NCBI RefSeq assembly: GCF_017874735.1
Contig: NZ_JAGGLV010000027.1
Span: 32,943-96,942, forward strand
Reading direction: 5' to 3'
Length of the DNA: 64,000 nt
Origin: Paenibacillus silagei
GTDB taxonomy: Bacteria; Bacillota; Bacilli; Paenibacillales; Paenibacillaceae
In this document: piece by piece, positions 7,391-15,669 of the stretch
How the letters are laid out: each line of letters begins with the position of its first letter
Position numbering within the stretch: the stretch's first letter is position 1
Program-made: the position numbers and the translations under genes
The notes under the pieces: model-generated
What the model saw: only the letters and a program-made list of their open reading frames with translations
What the model was told of the DNA's origin: nothing
Database searches by the model: none

Positions 7391-8623
7391 TTAGTAAGCC
7401 CACCAGTTGCCTGACATGACAATCATCGAGAACAGCTTGATGCTGTCTTCATAGTAATCCTCTGCCGCGCTGTTCGCCGTATGGCTCCACAGGGAGTTCA
7501 GCCAGCTCTGGTTGGCGGAGGAGGTCATTGCGCTTACGCCGAAGGGGGCATAGAATGCGCCGCTGTTATAGCTGCCGAAGGTGGTTCCGTTCAGCTTATA
7601 GCCGTCCTTGATGTTACCCGGCGTATTGCTTGCTTTGGTCTTGATCCAGCTGTTCAGCTGATTCAGCTGGGATAAGGCCCGGTTATCGCCTGTCAGCAGA
7701 TAATCGGTGGTGATCCGCCACGGGGTGCGGCAGGAATTATAGTTATAGTTGCCGTCGTTGGCATCCTCCAGGAAATTAGCCGCAGCCGGCTTATAGGTAT
7801 TGCTGGAGTAGACCACGAAGTCCGGCAGCAGGCCGGTGGTTGAGCTATAGCCGGTGTAGAGGCTGTTGATTAAGGTGTAGGTCTTGTTCGTTACATTCTG
7901 CCAGCGGGCATCCCCTGTAGCAGCCTGGAAGGCCTTCAGGTGATTGAGCATGAAGTCTGAAGGGCGGGTAGCCGTATTGTATGAGCCGCTGTTCGCCCAG
8001 TCCCCGAGACGGATCGTCCACTGGGTCTGATTAATCTCATTATCCATGATAGCGTTAATCATATTCGTCGCAGCCTGCAGATAGTTGACGGTTCCGCTGC
8101 TTCCCCATTGCTTGTGGGCCAGCAGCAGCGAGAAGGCAATATCCATATCTCCGTCGGTTGCGGAGTCTTCCCCTTCGATATTCTGGAAGCTGCTGTTCTG
8201 CTTCCAGGACATCAGATAGGGGTTGATGGCGCTTGGATGTGCTGTGTAATAATTGTAGAGTCCGTTGTAGTAGGTCTGTGCGTTACTGTCGTAGCCGGCC
8301 ATCAGCACGGTGAACAGCATACCATAGCCATGTGCTTCAGAGACCGTCTCCCCGGCTGAATTATATTTCACATAATATTTGCCTGTTCCGGCAGGCTTAA
8401 GATATGCGCCTTTCCAGGCATCCCATTTGGTCTTGACGGCGTTATCCATGACGGTCTGAGTGACATTGTTCGGTTTAATGGTTCCGCTTGTATAGGTGGT
8501 GTGCTGCGGGAACGGTTTGTTCACAGCGGCGAAGGCAGATCCGGCAGGCAGGATAAATATGGCCAGACATAGAAGCATCAGACTTTTCCAGTGCAGCTTG
8601 CGTTTCCCTTGCTTGTTCATCAT
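7391..8623 (-). CDS. secreted glycoside hydrolase family 8 (endoglucanase/chitosanase type)
   Basis: The protein has 410 residues. Residues 1-33 form a signal peptide (KRKLHWK, hydrophobic core, then AFAA). The mature part carries the GH8 signature ATDGDMDIAFSLLLAHKQW at 156-174, and E96 in SEAHGYGM is the expected general acid. GH8 enzymes cleave beta-1,4 links in cellulose, lichenan, chitosan or xylan inside the chain with inversion. The overall sequence most resembles the Bacillus/Paenibacillus chitosanase-glucanase group, but the substrate is not settled. The start has AAGGAG 7 bases upstream; a second ATG follows directly. The gene is single, bounded by the terminator at 7342-7380 and an upstream palindrome at 8736-8767. 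Confidence 0.9.
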   Translation of the reverse strand: MMNKQGKRKLHWKSLMLLCLAIFILPAGSAFAAVNKPFPQHTTYTSGTIKPNNVTQTVMDNAVKTKWDAWKGAYLKPAGTGKYYVKYNSAGETVSEAHGYGMLFTVLMAGYDSNAQTYYNGLYNYYTAHPSAINPYLMSWKQNSSFQNIEGEDSATDGDMDIAFSLLLAHKQWGSSGTVNYLQAATNMINAIMDNEINQTQWTIRLGDWANSGSYNTATRPSDFMLNHLKAFQAATGDARWQNVTNKTYTLINSLYTGYSSTTGLLPDFVVYSSNTYKPAAANFLEDANDGNYNYNSCRTPWRITTDYLLTGDNRALSQLNQLNSWIKTKASNTPGNIKDGYKLNGTTFGSYNSGAFYAPFGVSAMTSSANQSWLNSLWSHTANSAAEDYYEDSIKLFSMIVMSGNWWAY

Positions 8624-8735
8624 CCATTCACTCCTTGTGGTTGGGGTGGATACTTAAGAGAACCCATTGTATTCACAAACGGACAGCTGTAGGAAAAGCT
8701 CACCTCCTTACTGGATATTGCGGATGCTGCCTGCC

Positions 8736-8767
8736 GGACAAAAGTTAAAGCGCTTATACTTTTGTCC
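8736..8767. promoter_or_regulatory. 32-bp palindrome upstream of the GH8 gene, probable operator
   Basis: Arms GGACAAAAGT and ACTTTTGTCC flank a centre AAAGCGCTT; only two symmetric positions break the dyad. The central TTAAAGCGCTTATA is two bases off the CcpA cre consensus, while the long outer arms suggest a dedicated regulator, possibly of the LacI family. It lies 113 bases upstream of the GH8 start. A strong ribosome-binding-like AAGGAGGTGA at about 8699-8708 has no convincing start codon after it. Otherwise 8624-9005 holds no gene. Confidence 0.5.
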
Positions 8768-8928
8768 CAAAAAAATAATCTTCTTCTACTAAAATTGTAA
8801 ATCGGTACATATTTAATATATTATTCCAGAGTATCTATGTCAATAAGCATATGGTCCTACGTAAGAAGTGCCCGTTATGATAGCAAGTAGAAGCCTGCCC
8901 AGCGGCCTTCCTCCATTGATGCAGCAAC

Positions 8929-8971
8929 AGCCCCTTCAGCCGGAAAACAATTCAACCGGTTTGAAGGGGCT
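8929..8971. terminator. stem-loop after the nicotinate phosphoribosyltransferase gene
   Basis: Arms AGCCCCTTCA and TGAAGGGGCT-like, extended by CCGG pairing, lie 35 bases beyond the stop codon. No clear T-run follows, so termination strength is uncertain. Confidence 0.45.
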
Positions 8972-9005
8972 AAGTCAACATCTCTATTCCTGCAATACAG
9001 TCCGG

Positions 9006-10457
9006 TTACTCCACATCGGTAATCATATGCTCCGCAATCAGCTGCTGCTTGCGGTTCCATAGCTGTTCGCTGAGATTCACGCGGAACACTTCCGGGTTCA
9101 GCTTGCGCAAGTACTCCGGCCAGAAGAGGTCGAGCTGCTCCTCATGGTAACGGCGGATCTCCGCCAGCTCCGGCAGGGTATAGACCTGGAACCCGTTCAC
9201 TACAATCGGCTCCAGCATCCGCACCGCGTCGTAACGCTCCACATGCTTCTTCATGTAAGGATGCAGCGGATTGAACAGCTTCAGCCGCACTCCACTGCGG
9301 GGTGCTGGCTCATCGGCGGAGCTGATATAATCAGCCAGCGCCTTGCCGTTCTGGCCGATAATGCGGTAGACTTCCTTTTTGCCGGGAGTGGATACCTTCT
9401 CGGGATTCGAAGAGATCTTAATCGTGGGGATCATCTCGCCGCTTGGCGCTTCGATCTCGACCAGCTTATAGACGCCGCCCAGCGAAGGCTGATCCGAAGC
9501 GGTAATCAGTTGGGTTCCGACCCCCCAGGTGTCGATCGCCGCCCCCTGCGACTTCAGGTTCATGATGGTGTTCTCATCCAGATCATTGGAGGCCACAATC
9601 TTCACATACTGCAGCCCGGCTTCATCCAGCATCTCGCGTGCCTTGCGGGACAGATAAGCAAGGTCACCGCTGTCCAGCCGGATGCCGTTCATCCGTTTGC
9701 CCTGCGCTTCCAGCTTCTTCGCCGTGTTGATCGCATTCGGCACACCGCTGCGCAGGGTATCGAACGTATCCACCAACAGCGTCACGCCGTCCGGCATTAC
9801 CCGCGCGTAAGCGTCGAACGCCTCCTGCTCGCTTGGGAAGCTCTGCACCCAAGAATGGGCATGGGTGCCCTTCGTAGGGATGCCGAACTTTTTGCCGGCC
9901 AGCATGTTAGAAGTCGCATGGAAGCCGCCGACATAAGCGGCGCGAGCGCCCCAGACTGCGGCATCCGCTTCCTGCGCGCGGCGCGTTCCGAACTCCAGCA
10001 GCGTATCATTCGGGGCCACCTGCTTGATCCGTGACGCCTTGGTAGCAATCAGCGTCTGATAGTTCATGAAGTTCAGGATCGCAGTCTCGACAAGCTGCGC
10101 CTCCATAATCGTACCCTCGACCCGGATCAGCGGTTCATCCTGAAACACCAGGGCCCCTTCCTTCATGGAGTGAAGACTGCCTTGAAAATGGAACTGCAGC
10201 AGCTCCTCCAGGAAGGCCGGCGCATAGTTCTCCTCCTGCTCCGACAGGTAGCGGATATCCTCTTCCGTGAACCGCAGCTCGGCAATATACTGGGCGATCC
10301 GCTCCAGCCCGGCAAATACAGCGAAGCCGTTGCCGAACGGCAGCTTGCGGAAATAGGCTTCGAACACCGCCCGGCGCTTGTGTGTACCATTCATCCAATG
10401 GGCATACATCATATTGATCTGGTATTTGTCTGTATGTAGAGCAAGTTCTCTCCTCAA
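9006..10457 (-). CDS. pncB: nicotinate phosphoribosyltransferase
   Basis: The protein has 483 residues. It converts nicotinate, PRPP and ATP to nicotinate mononucleotide in NAD salvage. Family marks are the N-terminal TDKYQINM (9-16), FGTRRAQ (156-162), the GTHAHS motif (197-202) around the phosphorylated histidine region, and RLDSGD near 260. The start is TTG at 10455-10457, fitted by AGGAG 8 bases upstream; no better ATG exists nearby. It is the last gene of a three-gene operon with a nicotinamidase (56 bases upstream) and an NrtR-like Nudix protein, so the product of the nicotinamidase is used directly by this enzyme. Confidence 0.93.
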   Translation of the reverse strand: MRRELALHTDKYQINMMYAHWMNGTHKRRAVFEAYFRKLPFGNGFAVFAGLERIAQYIAELRFTEEDIRYLSEQEENYAPAFLEELLQFHFQGSLHSMKEGALVFQDEPLIRVEGTIMEAQLVETAILNFMNYQTLIATKASRIKQVAPNDTLLEFGTRRAQEADAAVWGARAAYVGGFHATSNMLAGKKFGIPTKGTHAHSWVQSFPSEQEAFDAYARVMPDGVTLLVDTFDTLRSGVPNAINTAKKLEAQGKRMNGIRLDSGDLAYLSRKAREMLDEAGLQYVKIVASNDLDENTIMNLKSQGAAIDTWGVGTQLITASDQPSLGGVYKLVEIEAPSGEMIPTIKISSNPEKVSTPGKKEVYRIIGQNGKALADYISSADEPAPRSGVRLKLFNPLHPYMKKHVERYDAVRMLEPIVVNGFQVYTLPELAEIRRYHEEQLDLFWPEYLRKLNPEVFRVNLSEQLWNRKQQLIAEHMITDVE

Positions 10458-10513
10458 GTCCTCATCTCCTAGTCATTCCACTGTTGTATTTGGGTTCTGT
10501 CTCTGCTGATGTG

Positions 10514-11065
10514 CTACTTCTCTATAGCGCCCGTGACAACGTTCGCGCCAAGACTGCCGCGGAAGTGTCCAAGCGCCCATACATGACCGTCAGGATTGAA
10601 GCTGGCGACGGCATCCTCATGCACCGTAATCCCGAAGCCGTGGTTGTAGGCATCCACTGCCGTATGCAGTACACAGATATCCGTACATACCCCGATCAGA
10701 TGCACCTCGGTAATGCCCCGTTCACGCAGCTTCAGCGCAAGATCCGTGCCGCAGAAGGCGCTGTAACGCGTTTTGTCCATCCAGTAGATGGCTTCCCGGT
10801 TCGCCTCGTAGACAGCCTTCAGGCTGCCGTACAGCTCACGCCCCTCGCTTCCCCGCAGATTATGCGGCGGAAACAGCTTGGTCTCCGGGTGGTACGGGTC
10901 ATCCGCTTCATGCAGATCTACAGCCATCACCACATAGTCCCCGCTGCGCACGAATTGTTCCGTCAGTTCACTGACTCTGGGCGCAATATCGATGCCGGGC
11001 TGGCCGACAGGCAGGTTCCCGTCAACGAAATCATTCGTGAAATCAATTACAATCAGTGCTCTCAT
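10514..11065 (-). CDS. pncA: nicotinamidase, isochorismatase-like cysteine hydrolase
   Basis: The protein has 183 residues. It hydrolyses nicotinamide to nicotinate and ammonia. The catalytic triad of the family is visible: D8 in VIDFTNDF, K98 in MDKTRYSAF and C131 in GVCTDICV. D50, H52, H59 and H68 fit the metal-binding site. AGGAGG lies 10 bases before the ATG. Its place between the Nudix regulator and the nicotinate phosphoribosyltransferase gene supports nicotinamidase over other isochorismatase-fold activities. Confidence 0.92.
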   Translation of the reverse strand: MRALIVIDFTNDFVDGNLPVGQPGIDIAPRVSELTEQFVRSGDYVVMAVDLHEADDPYHPETKLFPPHNLRGSEGRELYGSLKAVYEANREAIYWMDKTRYSAFCGTDLALKLRERGITEVHLIGVCTDICVLHTAVDAYNHGFGITVHEDAVASFNPDGHVWALGHFRGSLGANVVTGAIEK

Positions 11066-11113
11066 GGTAGGATAGCCTCCTAAAAGGTTAATGGGCCTGC
11101 CCTTCCCGGCAGC

Positions 11114-11884
11114 TTACGTATAAATGGATAATAACGGCTCATGGTCCGTGAACATATAGAGCTGTGCCGGGCGCTGGGAGTATTGATTGGAGCTGAGCGG
11201 ATTCCCCGCTTCATCGCTCACTTCTTTTAATATACCCTGACGGCTGCGTGTTGACGTAATTTTGCGGATAAAATTCGGTTCTTTGAATTCCGGCACCACC
11301 GTCTGGATCACCTGATACAGCTCGCTCAGCGTGAAATGACGCGGGAGGAACTGCCGGGCAATCGTCGTCTGCAGCATCTGCTGCTGAATCCGCAGGTAGG
11401 CATCGGTAATAATATCATGGTGGTCAAAAGCCAGTTCCAGCTCCTCAAGCGCTTCCTGCAGTGTGAACAGGCCAACCTCGCCTGCATCATCCGAGGCCTG
11501 CCGCTGCTCCAGCATCCACTCCTCCACCAGTGCAAAGAAAGCATGGCTGATAATCCAGCCGCGCGGATCACGGCCCGGCTGGCTGTAGACACCGAGATAC
11601 TCCAGATGTCCGCCGTCCACGCCCGTTTCTTCCTTCAGCTCGCGCGTAGCGGCATCATAGATCGATTCATCCTCCTGGCAAAAGCCGCCCGGCAGGGCCC
11701 ACATGCCCGCACACGGCCATTTTTTGCGCCGGACCAGCATCACCTTCAGCTCGCGCAGCGGCAGCGTCTTCGTGACGGTCTTCCGCTCGCGCTTGGTCAG
11801 TGTAAACATGACAATATCCGCCGGAACGCCATCCGGAGTGCGGTACTTCTTGGCGTTATAGGTTTGTTCCGCGTTCTCAGTCAC
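11114..11884 (-). CDS. NrtR-like Nudix protein, probable NAD-salvage regulator
   Basis: The protein has 256 residues. An N-terminal Nudix domain with an intact Nudix box (G67-V89, ending RELKEETGV) is followed by a C-terminal region (about 165-250) that fits the winged helix of NrtR/YtqA-type proteins. NrtR regulators bind ADP-ribose-type ligands and control NAD genes; the intact box means it could also hydrolyse a nucleoside diphosphate. It is the first gene of the operon with nicotinamidase and nicotinate phosphoribosyltransferase, as expected of an autoregulator of the pathway. The start GTG is fitted by AAAGGATG 7 bases upstream. It may be purely an enzyme (ADP-ribose pyrophosphatase). 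Confidence 0.8.
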   Translation of the reverse strand: MTENAEQTYNAKKYRTPDGVPADIVMFTLTKRERKTVTKTLPLRELKVMLVRRKKWPCAGMWALPGGFCQEDESIYDAATRELKEETGVDGGHLEYLGVYSQPGRDPRGWIISHAFFALVEEWMLEQRQASDDAGEVGLFTLQEALEELELAFDHHDIITDAYLRIQQQMLQTTIARQFLPRHFTLSELYQVIQTVVPEFKEPNFIRKITSTRSRQGILKEVSDEAGNPLSSNQYSQRPAQLYMFTDHEPLLSIYT

Positions 11885-11931
11885 TATAGATCATCCTTTG
11901 CCGCAGCTATTGTTTGTTGTTCGTATCTTTT

Positions 11932-11961
11932 AATGTACCAAACCTGTCCGCCCAAAATCAA
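11932..11961 (-). promoter_or_regulatory. promoter of the NAD salvage operon
   Basis: On the minus strand TTGATT (11956-11961) and TACATT (11932-11937) are 18 bases apart, about 48 bases upstream of the Nudix gene start. Confidence 0.5.
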
Positions 11962-11983
11962 CCGGAGCAGGCCGCAGATATGT

Positions 11984-12009
11984 AAAAGGGACGGATTCAC
12001 ATCCGCCCC
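11984..12009 (-). terminator. terminator of the miaB-ricA operon
   Basis: A 9-bp stem GGGGCGGAT/ATCCGTCCC with a GTGA loop is followed by TTTT on the minus strand, 14 bases after the ricA stop codon. Confidence 0.8.
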
Positions 12010-12023
12010 CGGGTGATTCTGCA

Positions 12024-12476
12024 TTAATCTCCGCAAGTGGAGGGCGGCGCCTCGGTGCCTGCTTCCACATTGATTTTATCCGAAACGGTATCCCTGATCA
12101 CTGAAATCACCATCTGCAGCAGATAATTGATATCGCTCTGGCTCTGCTGGAACTCGTTCACGACCGGGATGCTGTCGATTTCATCCTGCAGCTCTTCAAT
12201 CTCACGTTCAATCTTCGCGACCATCGCCTGGTTCTTGAAGCTCTCGAACGCCACGATCTCCTTCTGCTTCTTCTTAATTGTAGCAATAAGTCCCTGCACA
12301 CGCTCGTGATTCAGAATCTTCTGCTCGGCCTGCTGGAAATGACGGACCTCCTCACTGGTGGAGATGAGTGCAGCCAAGTCCTTCGCCTTGCCCATAATAT
12401 CCTCCCGGACAATTAAATCGCGGGTATTGTGGGTCTGCATGCCATATTCATTCAGTCGTGCTTCTTCCTGGCTCAT
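12024..12476 (-). CDS. ricA: RicA (YmcA), YlbF/YmcA family regulator
   Basis: The protein has 150 residues and is mostly helical. The core EEIDSIPVVNEFQQSQSDIN and the helix after it match Bacillus YmcA closely, and a C-terminal cysteine (STCGD) matches the cluster-ligand cysteine of that family. In Bacillus subtilis RicA acts with RicF (YlbF) and RicT (YaaT) in an iron-sulfur complex that steers RNase Y processing and biofilm, competence and sporulation. The position 24 bases downstream of miaB is the same as ymcB-ymcA in Bacillus, which decides between YmcA and YlbF. The ribosome binding site is weak, and a start at M13 or M28 is possible. Confidence 0.85.
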   Translation of the reverse strand: MSQEEARLNEYGMQTHNTRDLIVREDIMGKAKDLAALISTSEEVRHFQQAEQKILNHERVQGLIATIKKKQKEIVAFESFKNQAMVAKIEREIEELQDEIDSIPVVNEFQQSQSDINYLLQMVISVIRDTVSDKINVEAGTEAPPSTCGD

Positions 12477-12500
12477 TCTTCTCGCCTCATTTCTCTATAA

Positions 12501-14051
12501 TTAGAGGACCGCTGCGGCTTCCGCCTGATAGTCCCCTCTAATGTACCAAGTCTTCGCGCCGGTAATGCTCACCTGCACCAGCGTGCCAATCAGGGAGGAC
12601 GGGCCTTCAAAATGCACCAGCTTACTGTCACGGGTACGTCCGGCCAGCATCCGGGCATTATTCTTGCTCGTACCTTCCACCAACACCTCCACCCGCCGGC
12701 CCAGCATCCGCTCATTCCCCAGACGGCTCTGCTCCTTGATCAGATCATTCAGACGCTGGAGACGCGCGCTCTTAACCTCTGACGGAACATTATCGTCCAT
12801 CCCGGCTGCCGGAGTCCCTTCGCGCGGAGAATAAATGAAGGTATACGCCATATCATACCCTACTTCGCGCACCAGGGACAGTGTCTCCTCGAACTGCTCC
12901 TCCGTCTCACCCGGGAAGCCGACGATAATATCCGTAGTCAGCACCGCATCCGGCACGCCTGCCTTAATCTTACGGACCAGCTCCAGGTAGGCTTCACGGG
13001 TATATTTGCGGCTCATCCGCTTCAGCACGGCTGTACTTCCCGACTGCACCGGCAGATGGATATGCTCCACCAGATTGCCGCCTTTGCCCAGCACGTGAAT
13101 CAGTTTATCGTCAAAATCACGCGGATGCGAGGTCATGAACCGGATACGCGGAATATCAATCCCCCGCATGTCGTCCATCAGGTCGCCGAAGGTATAATCA
13201 ATGTCCGTAAAATCCTTGCCGTATGCGTTCACGTTCTGCCCCAGCAGCGTTACTTCCTTGAAGCCCTGGCGGGCCAGCTCCCGCACCTCGGCAATGACAT
13301 CCTCGGGACGTCTGCTCCGCTCCTTCCCCCGGGTGAACGGCACAATACAATACGTACAGAACTTGTCGCAGCCGTACATAATGTTCACCCAGGCGCGCAG
13401 ACCCTCCCGCTTCTTCGGCAGATTCTCAATGATATCGCCTTCCTTGGACCAGACCTCAATGACCAGCTCGCGGCTGAACACCGCTTCCTTAATCAGCTCC
13501 GGCAGGCGGTGGATATTATGTGTGCCAAAAATCAGATCCACGAAGCCGTACCGGCTCATGATCCGGTTGACCACGCCCTCCTCCTGGGACATACAGCCGC
13601 AGATCCCCAGGAGCAGGCCGGGCTTCTCCAGCTTCAGTGTTTTGAGATGGCCCAGTTCTCCGAATACCTTATCCTCCGCATTCTCGCGGATCGCACATGT
13701 ATTAAGTAGTATAATATCAGCCTCGCTGCGGTCTTCAGCCGCCCGGTAGCCGAGCTGCTCCAGCATACCCTTCATCGTCTCCGTGTCATGCTCATTCATC
13801 TGGCAGCCGTAGGTGGTAATATGATAGCTCTTGCCTGCACCGAAATCTGCCATCTCCGGCGGAATGTCGAAGTGATACAGCACTTCAATCTCTTCCTTGC
13901 CCCGCCGCTTGCCTTCCTTGTAATCGGGCTGGCTGTTGATCTGCACGTTCCTGCCTTTGATCCGGTAAGTGGTCTTGCCTTCAGTCTCGCTGACGATCTT
14001 GGCATCCGTGAAATCGAAATACTGCCCGTAATCCTTGCTCCCCTTCGCCAT
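12501..14051 (-). CDS. miaB: tRNA-2-methylthio-N6-dimethylallyladenosine synthase MiaB
   Basis: The protein has 516 residues. It methylthiolates i6A37 in tRNAs reading UNN codons. The N-terminal UPF0004 domain has cluster cysteines C83 (TYGCQMNEHD), C119 (NTCAIREN) and C153 (GICGCM). The radical SAM motif is C228, C232, C235 (YGCDKFCTYC). A TRAM-type RNA-binding domain fills roughly the last 65 residues. An N-terminal extension of about 70 residues is usual in Bacillota MiaB. The ribosome binding site is weak (GAGGATG, 10 or more bases away). It is co-transcribed with ricA. Confidence 0.95.
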   Translation of the reverse strand: MAKGSKDYGQYFDFTDAKIVSETEGKTTYRIKGRNVQINSQPDYKEGKRRGKEEIEVLYHFDIPPEMADFGAGKSYHITTYGCQMNEHDTETMKGMLEQLGYRAAEDRSEADIILLNTCAIRENAEDKVFGELGHLKTLKLEKPGLLLGICGCMSQEEGVVNRIMSRYGFVDLIFGTHNIHRLPELIKEAVFSRELVIEVWSKEGDIIENLPKKREGLRAWVNIMYGCDKFCTYCIVPFTRGKERSRRPEDVIAEVRELARQGFKEVTLLGQNVNAYGKDFTDIDYTFGDLMDDMRGIDIPRIRFMTSHPRDFDDKLIHVLGKGGNLVEHIHLPVQSGSTAVLKRMSRKYTREAYLELVRKIKAGVPDAVLTTDIIVGFPGETEEQFEETLSLVREVGYDMAYTFIYSPREGTPAAGMDDNVPSEVKSARLQRLNDLIKEQSRLGNERMLGRRVEVLVEGTSKNNARMLAGRTRDSKLVHFEGPSSLIGTLVQVSITGAKTWYIRGDYQAEAAAVL

Positions 14052-14108
14052 GCTAAAGTCACATCCTCTGCTGATGTCCCCATATTTTCCGTGCTTTTCT
14101 AATGTAAA

Positions 14109-14117
14109 ATTATATCA
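14109..14117 (-). promoter_or_regulatory. extended -10 promoter of miaB
   Basis: On the minus strand TGATATAAT gives an extended -10 element, 58 bases upstream of the miaB start. No good -35 box is visible. Confidence 0.45.
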
Positions 14118-14164
14118 TACCGCTCCCAAGATAATCCATTCTGAACATTTCAGAAGCTAGGGGC

Positions 14165-14196
14165 TTTACTGTAACGTATACGTTATCGTTTATAGT
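14165..14196 (+). promoter_or_regulatory. MerR-type promoter with palindrome in a long spacer
   Basis: TTTACT (14165-14170) and TATAGT (14191-14196) are 20 bases apart (19 if TTATAG is used). The spacer holds a perfect 14-bp palindrome TAACGTATACGTTA at 14172-14185. An over-long spacer occupied by a dyad is the classical MerR-family promoter. It should let the downstream regulator control its own two-gene operon. Confidence 0.7.
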
Positions 14197-14214
14197 GATG
14201 ATAAGGAGGGAGTC

Positions 14215-15006
14215 GTGACTATGATCCGTATTGGCGATTTAGCGAAGACAGCGAATATCAGCAAAAGAACCTTATACCACTATGAGCATATTGGACTGCT
14301 GCAGCCCACAAGGGTCTCTGAGAACGGTTACCGCTTCTACGATAACCAAGCTGTAATCCGGCTTCAAAAAATTCTGTTATTGAAATCGATCGGCTACACC
14401 TTAGAGCAAATAAAAGAGCTGTTACAGAATCAGAGCCCTGCGGATGAACATGACCATTGGATAGCATCATTGCATGAGCAGATCGAGCTGATCGAACAAA
14501 AAAAAGAAGAGTTAAGCCGCAAGCAGTATTATCTCAGGTCTACTCTTCATACCCTCCGGCTCAAAGGTACAGAGCATCTGCAAGATTTAATGCAGGTCCT
14601 TGCGGCTATGAATGACCGTCCTCTAAGTGATGGAATCATTCCAGCCGAATTCAGGGAGGAGCCGTCACTAACTGTTGAGGAGGTTGAGCTGCTTAAGCGT
14701 CTCCCTATCCTGGGCGGCGGCAGCAACAAAGCGGAGGAGCTTGTACGCCTTTTAGAGCAAGCCGTACCGTTGATGGCCTCGTCCCCCTATTCTTCAGAAG
14801 CTCATGCGCTGGCTGGCCGTTTATATAGCATGGCGCTGGACCTTTTTGAAGGTAATGAGACGCTGCTGGATAGGTATTGGGAAATGATCCGGCCCGCTGA
14901 CGGTGCGACTCCTGTCGTGATGGGCATGGATAGCGCAATGATGTCTTTTATAGATGAGATGATCGGATATTATCTTGGGCATAGAGAGGAGAACCGGCAT
15001 GAATAG
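14215..15006 (+). CDS. MerR family transcriptional regulator
   Basis: The protein has 263 residues. The N-terminal winged helix (IRIGDLAKTANISKRTLYHY, then GLLQPTR and GYRFYDNQ) is typical of MerR proteins, followed by a coiled coil near residues 75-110. The long C-terminal part (about 110-263) is helical and may bind a ligand; it has no cysteine-rich metal site, so a drug or small organic signal is more likely. GTG at 14215 has AAGGAGG 5 bases upstream. The last 8 bases overlap the start of the next gene, so the two are translated together. The promoter upstream has the MerR-type long spacer and palindrome. Confidence 0.88.
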   Translation: MTMIRIGDLAKTANISKRTLYHYEHIGLLQPTRVSENGYRFYDNQAVIRLQKILLLKSIGYTLEQIKELLQNQSPADEHDHWIASLHEQIELIEQKKEELSRKQYYLRSTLHTLRLKGTEHLQDLMQVLAAMNDRPLSDGIIPAEFREEPSLTVEEVELLKRLPILGGGSNKAEELVRLLEQAVPLMASSPYSSEAHALAGRLYSMALDLFEGNETLLDRYWEMIRPADGATPVVMGMDSAMMSFIDEMIGYYLGHREENRHE

Positions 15007-15475
15007 AGGGCTACAATCACTGGGCATTCTTAAGAATCCTTGGATGCTGGCTGTACTGGCAGGAGTAGTGATCCTATTGTCAACCTGTGGAACAGCTACA
15101 GATCCAATACGTGAAAAGAAAGCTGAGGAGTCAACAACAACGGTTGAACCGGAAGCGGACGCTATACTCGTAGAGGTGCTAATTGAAAGTGATAGTGATG
15201 CAGCACTTAATCTGGAGGTGGAAGTCAATGCCCGTGACCATCCGCAGAGTGTATATTTCGATTCTATCGAACTCCCTTACAGAGAGGAATTTGCTGTCCC
15301 CAAAGACACGTTCATACCGTTAACCTCTACCAGGGTACAAGCAGAAAAGGATGCCGATGCCACTTGGATAAGCTGCACAATCCTGTATGACGGGGAGGTA
15401 GTAGCGACCCACAAATCCCGAGGGGATAGCGCGAAGTCTGTATGCGAGAAGAAATTCCGCCTGGGGCCGGGATAA
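14999..15475 (+). CDS. MmpS-like membrane or lipoprotein of unknown role
   Basis: The protein has 158 residues. A single hydrophobic segment (about 13-36) ends in LLSTCGTA, which resembles a lipobox but has Thr before the Cys, so it may be a signal anchor instead. The exported domain has the beta-rich pattern of MmpS-type proteins: an LPY motif near 91, a central SCTILYDGEVV strand pair and a terminal conserved Cys (VCEKKF). The two cysteines in that domain could form a disulfide. AGAGAGGAGA lies upstream of the ATG at 14999, which is inside the MerR gene; translational coupling suggests that this protein is under, or part of, the MerR response. No partner transporter is adjacent. Family assignment is by pattern only. 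Confidence 0.6.
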   Translation: MNRGLQSLGILKNPWMLAVLAGVVILLSTCGTATDPIREKKAEESTTTVEPEADAILVEVLIESDSDAALNLEVEVNARDHPQSVYFDSIELPYREEFAVPKDTFIPLTSTRVQAEKDADATWISCTILYDGEVVATHKSRGDSAKSVCEKKFRLGPG

Positions 15476-15517
15476 GGAGTACTATCGGGAAATCCGGTCC
15501 TACCGCGCGGCGGCAGG
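15476..15517. pseudogene. 42-nt fragment duplicated from the flavin oxidoreductase gene
   Basis: These 42 bases, beginning directly after the stop codon of the MmpS-like gene, match 17789-17830 with only two differences. The matching place lies inside the Old Yellow Enzyme gene and encodes the CRRAVGPDFPIVLR region on the minus strand. No other part of that gene is visible here. It is therefore either a short templated insertion or the last remnant of a second copy. Confidence 0.7.
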
Positions 15518-15669
15518 AAGAGAGGGCAAGTCAGCAGTCTGACTATTGCGTCTTGTATAACATCAGATTTAAAACAACTTATTGCTTAGAGCTTATGTAT
15601 GAGGCACGCAACTCAGGAGTATCTCCAGCGCAACAAAATCACCCTGCGGGTGAATGAGATTACCTGCGC

